Below, in pieces: positions 33,079 through 34,537 of a stretch of DNA of 34,537 bases. Each line of letters opens with the position of its first letter. The stretch's first letter is position 1. The notes beneath the pieces were generated by a model that was not told where the DNA came from, ran no database searches, and saw only the letters and a program-made list of their open reading frames with translations. Origin of the DNA: an uncultured Rickettsiales bacterium (GTDB lineage Bacteria > Pseudomonadota > Alphaproteobacteria > Rs-D84); the NCBI GenBank assembly GCA_947176385.1, contig CAMWQN010000009.1, positions 1 through 34,537 on the forward strand, written 5' to 3'. Made by a program: the position numbers and the translations under genes.

Positions 33079-33270
33079 ATGAAAAAAATACTGAAAAACA
33101 TACTGGTTTACGTAAAGTCGGTACGCGGTGAATGGTTTAAAATTGTTTGGCCGTCACGTGACAGTGTTGTGCATGCTACAATTATGATATTGGTGGTATC
33201 TGGCTTGGCAGCGCTGTTTTTCTTTGTGGTTGACAGTGTGTTAAACGCGATTGTTGGATGGATTTTCTAA
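33079..33270 (+). CDS. secE: Preprotein translocase subunit SecE
   Basis: 63 residues, the short single-helix form. The amphipathic helix contains RGEWFKIVWPSRDSVVHAT, the conserved SecE signature, followed by one membrane helix (about 36-57). It stabilises SecY in the translocon. Located between trpT and nusG, as is usual. Confidence 0.95.
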   Translation: MKKILKNILVYVKSVRGEWFKIVWPSRDSVVHATIMILVVSGLAALFFFVVDSVLNAIVGWIF

Positions 33271-33291
33271 TTACGGACAAAGGATGTGCAT

Positions 33292-33825
33292 ATGGAAGGC
33301 AAAATGCAGTGGTTCGTCGTAAATGTTCATACCGGGTGCGAAGACAAGGTCGCCCGTGGCTTGCGTGAACAGATTGATAAACGACGTTTGAATGCGTTAT
33401 TTGGAGAGATTTTGGTCCCAACACGCGAAGTTACAGAAATCAAAGGCGGTAAACGCGTCAAAAACGAAAGAAAGTTTTTTCCGGGATATATTGTTGTTCA
33501 GATGGTTTTGAACAATGAAACCTTCTCTTTGGTAAAATTGATGCCCCAGGTTGTTATGTTTTTGGGTGCAAAAAATAAGCCAATCGCTGTCAGCGAAGAA
33601 GAAGCACGTCGCTTGCAGCGCCAGGTAGAAGAAGGTGCAGTCGCAACCGAAGATATCGAATATAGTGTCGGTCAGGAAGTGCATGTTATCGATGGACCAT
33701 TTGCAGGCTTTAACGGTATCGCAGCCGAGGTTGATAACCTGAAACAAAAAATGACAGTGACCATCTTGGTATTTGGTCGTGAAACCAGTGTTGCATTGGA
33801 TTTCTCGCAGGTAGAAAGGGTATAA
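33292..33825 (+). CDS. nusG: Transcription termination/antitermination protein NusG
   Basis: 177 residues from ATG 33292, which has AAAGGA seven bases upstream; a GTG at 33286 is less likely. The N-terminal domain has QWFVVNVHTGCEDKVARGL and FFPGYIVVQM. The KOW domain (about 125-175) has VGQEVHVIDGPFAGFNGIAAEVD. It binds RNA polymerase and links it to Rho or ribosomes. 21 bp after secE. Confidence 0.97.
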   Translation: MEGKMQWFVVNVHTGCEDKVARGLREQIDKRRLNALFGEILVPTREVTEIKGGKRVKNERKFFPGYIVVQMVLNNETFSLVKLMPQVVMFLGAKNKPIAVSEEEARRLQRQVEEGAVATEDIEYSVGQEVHVIDGPFAGFNGIAAEVDNLKQKMTVTILVFGRETSVALDFSQVERV

Positions 33826-33827
33826 TA

Positions 33828-34001
33828 GTGACAAAGAAGTTTGCAACTTTTGCAAATAATGCAGATAGTGCAAAGCCTGTAGAATTCACACAGCAGCAGA
33901 AAGACGCTTTTGCGGAATGTATGAAAGAGGCTGCGCGTCGCGCCAAACGGTATCATGCCCAGGCGATGAATTCTGCAAAAGAGACTTTTATAGGTCGCTA
34001 A
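33828..34001 (+). CDS. Small 57-codon ORF between nusG and rplK
   Basis: GTG start at 33828, 2 bp after the nusG stop, with AAAGGG (33815-33820) at good spacing; stop TAA 33999-34001. The product is basic and helical: MTKKFATFANNADSAKPVEF then TQQQKDAFAECMKEAARRAK, ending FIGR. Codon use looks like that of the neighbouring genes. No known family. The nusG-rplK junction is usually short, so an extra coding segment here is worth noting. Translation is inferred only. Confidence 0.5.
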   Translation: MTKKFATFANNADSAKPVEFTQQQKDAFAECMKEAARRAKRYHAQAMNSAKETFIGR

Positions 34002-34016
34002 ATAAAAAAAGTTTTT

Positions 34017-34076
34017 GGATTTTTGTGGTGTGTAACCGCTAAAAATCCGGTGTGGTAGATAGCCAATCGTACCACA
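34017..34076 (+). promoter_or_regulatory. Two-hairpin leader of rplK
   Basis: GGATTTTT (34017-34024) pairs with AAAAATCC (34041-34048), extended inside by GTGG/CCGC. TGTGGTA (34051-34057) pairs with TACCACA (34070-34076). The second hairpin sits about 28 bp before the rplK ATG. In many bacteria the L11-L1 leader carries the L1 autoregulatory site. That these hairpins play that role is inference. Confidence 0.4.
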
Positions 34077-34104
34077 ATCACAAACCAAAAAAATGGAGTG
34101 AAAA

Positions 34105-34530
34105 ATGGCAAAAAAAGAACTGAAGGGGATTGTTAAATTAGTCGTCCCCGCAAAGCAGGCGAATCCTGCGCCACCAATTGGACCGGCGTTGGGTGCAGCT
34201 GGTGTTAACATCGCAGAATTCTGCAAACAGTTTAACGACAAGACATCTGACAAAGAACCGGGCATGCCAATTCCATGCATTATCACGGTTTATACAGATC
34301 GCAGTTTCGAATTCATTATGAAATTGCCACCTGTGTCGTACTACATTAAAAAGGCATTGAAACTGAAAATCGGTTCACACAAACCGGGGCGTGATTTCGT
34401 TGGCACTATTACTAAGGCACAAATCAAAGAAATCGCAGAAAACAAAATGCCGGACTTGAATTGCTCTACCATTGAATCTGCAATGAATAGCGTAGCCGGT
34501 CAGTGCCGGTCAATGCGCGTAAAGGTGTAG
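34105..34530 (+). CDS. rplK: 50S ribosomal protein L11
   Basis: 141 residues, complete. [35 protein letters not shown] at the N-terminus and [20 protein letters not shown] plus [21 protein letters not shown] at the C-terminus are clear L11 signatures. It forms the GTPase-associated centre with 23S rRNA and is needed for RelA activation. ATGGAGTG-type ribosome binding site before ATG 34105. rplA probably follows beyond the window. Confidence 0.97.
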   Translation: MAKKELKGIVKLVVPAKQANPAPPIGPALGAAGVNIAEFCKQFNDKTSDKEPGMPIPCIITVYTDRSFEFIMKLPPVSYYIKKALKLKIGSHKPGRDFVGTITKAQIKEIAENKMPDLNCSTIESAMNSVAGQCRSMRVKV

Positions 34531-34537
34531 GAATAAG

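Overview
The window reads as a piece of chromosome from an alphaproteobacterium, probably a host-associated or gut-associated lineage. The evidence is a GapR/DUF2312 nucleoid protein (a family typical of Alphaproteobacteria), a periplasmic peptidase with a C-terminal SPOR domain, a VirB8-VirB9-VirB10 type IV secretion block, and a Cys-rich secreted protein with a Gly/Tyr-rich ConA-like C-terminus. The exact taxon is inferred, not shown. No rRNA, CRISPR array, transposase or integrase was found.

Layout. (1) 1-977: 3' end of formate-tetrahydrofolate ligase. (2) 1105-4404: an accessory stretch holding a Cys-rich secreted protein, about 0.8 kb of hairpin-rich non-coding DNA, a small lipoprotein, a small unknown protein and tRNA-Gln(TTG). 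A 53-bp near-repeat of the tRNA-Gln 3' end plus its terminator sits 1.7 kb away, so 2643-4330 looks like a small island in a tRNA attachment site. (3) 4622-10126: a MarR-TolC-adaptor-RND efflux operon in which the adaptor is about half size and the RND pump lacks the usual TM4 aspartates and TM10 lysine. (4) 10329-15069: a HAD phosphatase, a small coiled-coil protein, then a tightly packed rmuC-def-fmt-(two Cys-rich small proteins)-truA run. (5) 15005-17563, minus strand: comEC, whose 3' end overlaps that of truA, then an RNHCP zinc protein and gapR as an overlapping pair. (6) 17654-26819: pyruvate kinase, DacA-SPOR, recR-rsmA, a Kef-type antiporter, a helical unknown, and lspA-yidC-dut. (7) 26821-32676, minus strand: two small unknowns and then a virB8-virB9-virB10-like operon. 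Its VirB9 carries a C-terminal SPOR domain, and its VirB10 carries an Ig-like (ASH-type) domain and a Cys-rich tail. (8) 32807-34530: the conserved trpT-secE-nusG-rplK block with an extra 57-codon ORF between nusG and rplK.

How the parts fit. The housekeeping genes cover the start and end of protein synthesis (def, fmt, truA, rsmA, tRNAs, nusG, rplK), membrane protein and lipoprotein biogenesis (secE, yidC, lspA), recombination and repair (recR, rmuC, dut) and one-carbon and glycolytic metabolism. fhs makes formyl-THF, which Fmt uses and whose product Def processes. The accessory parts most worth a second look are the altered RND system, the SPOR/ASH-modified secretion core, the tRNA-Gln island and the Cys-rich small proteins inside the fmt-truA operon.
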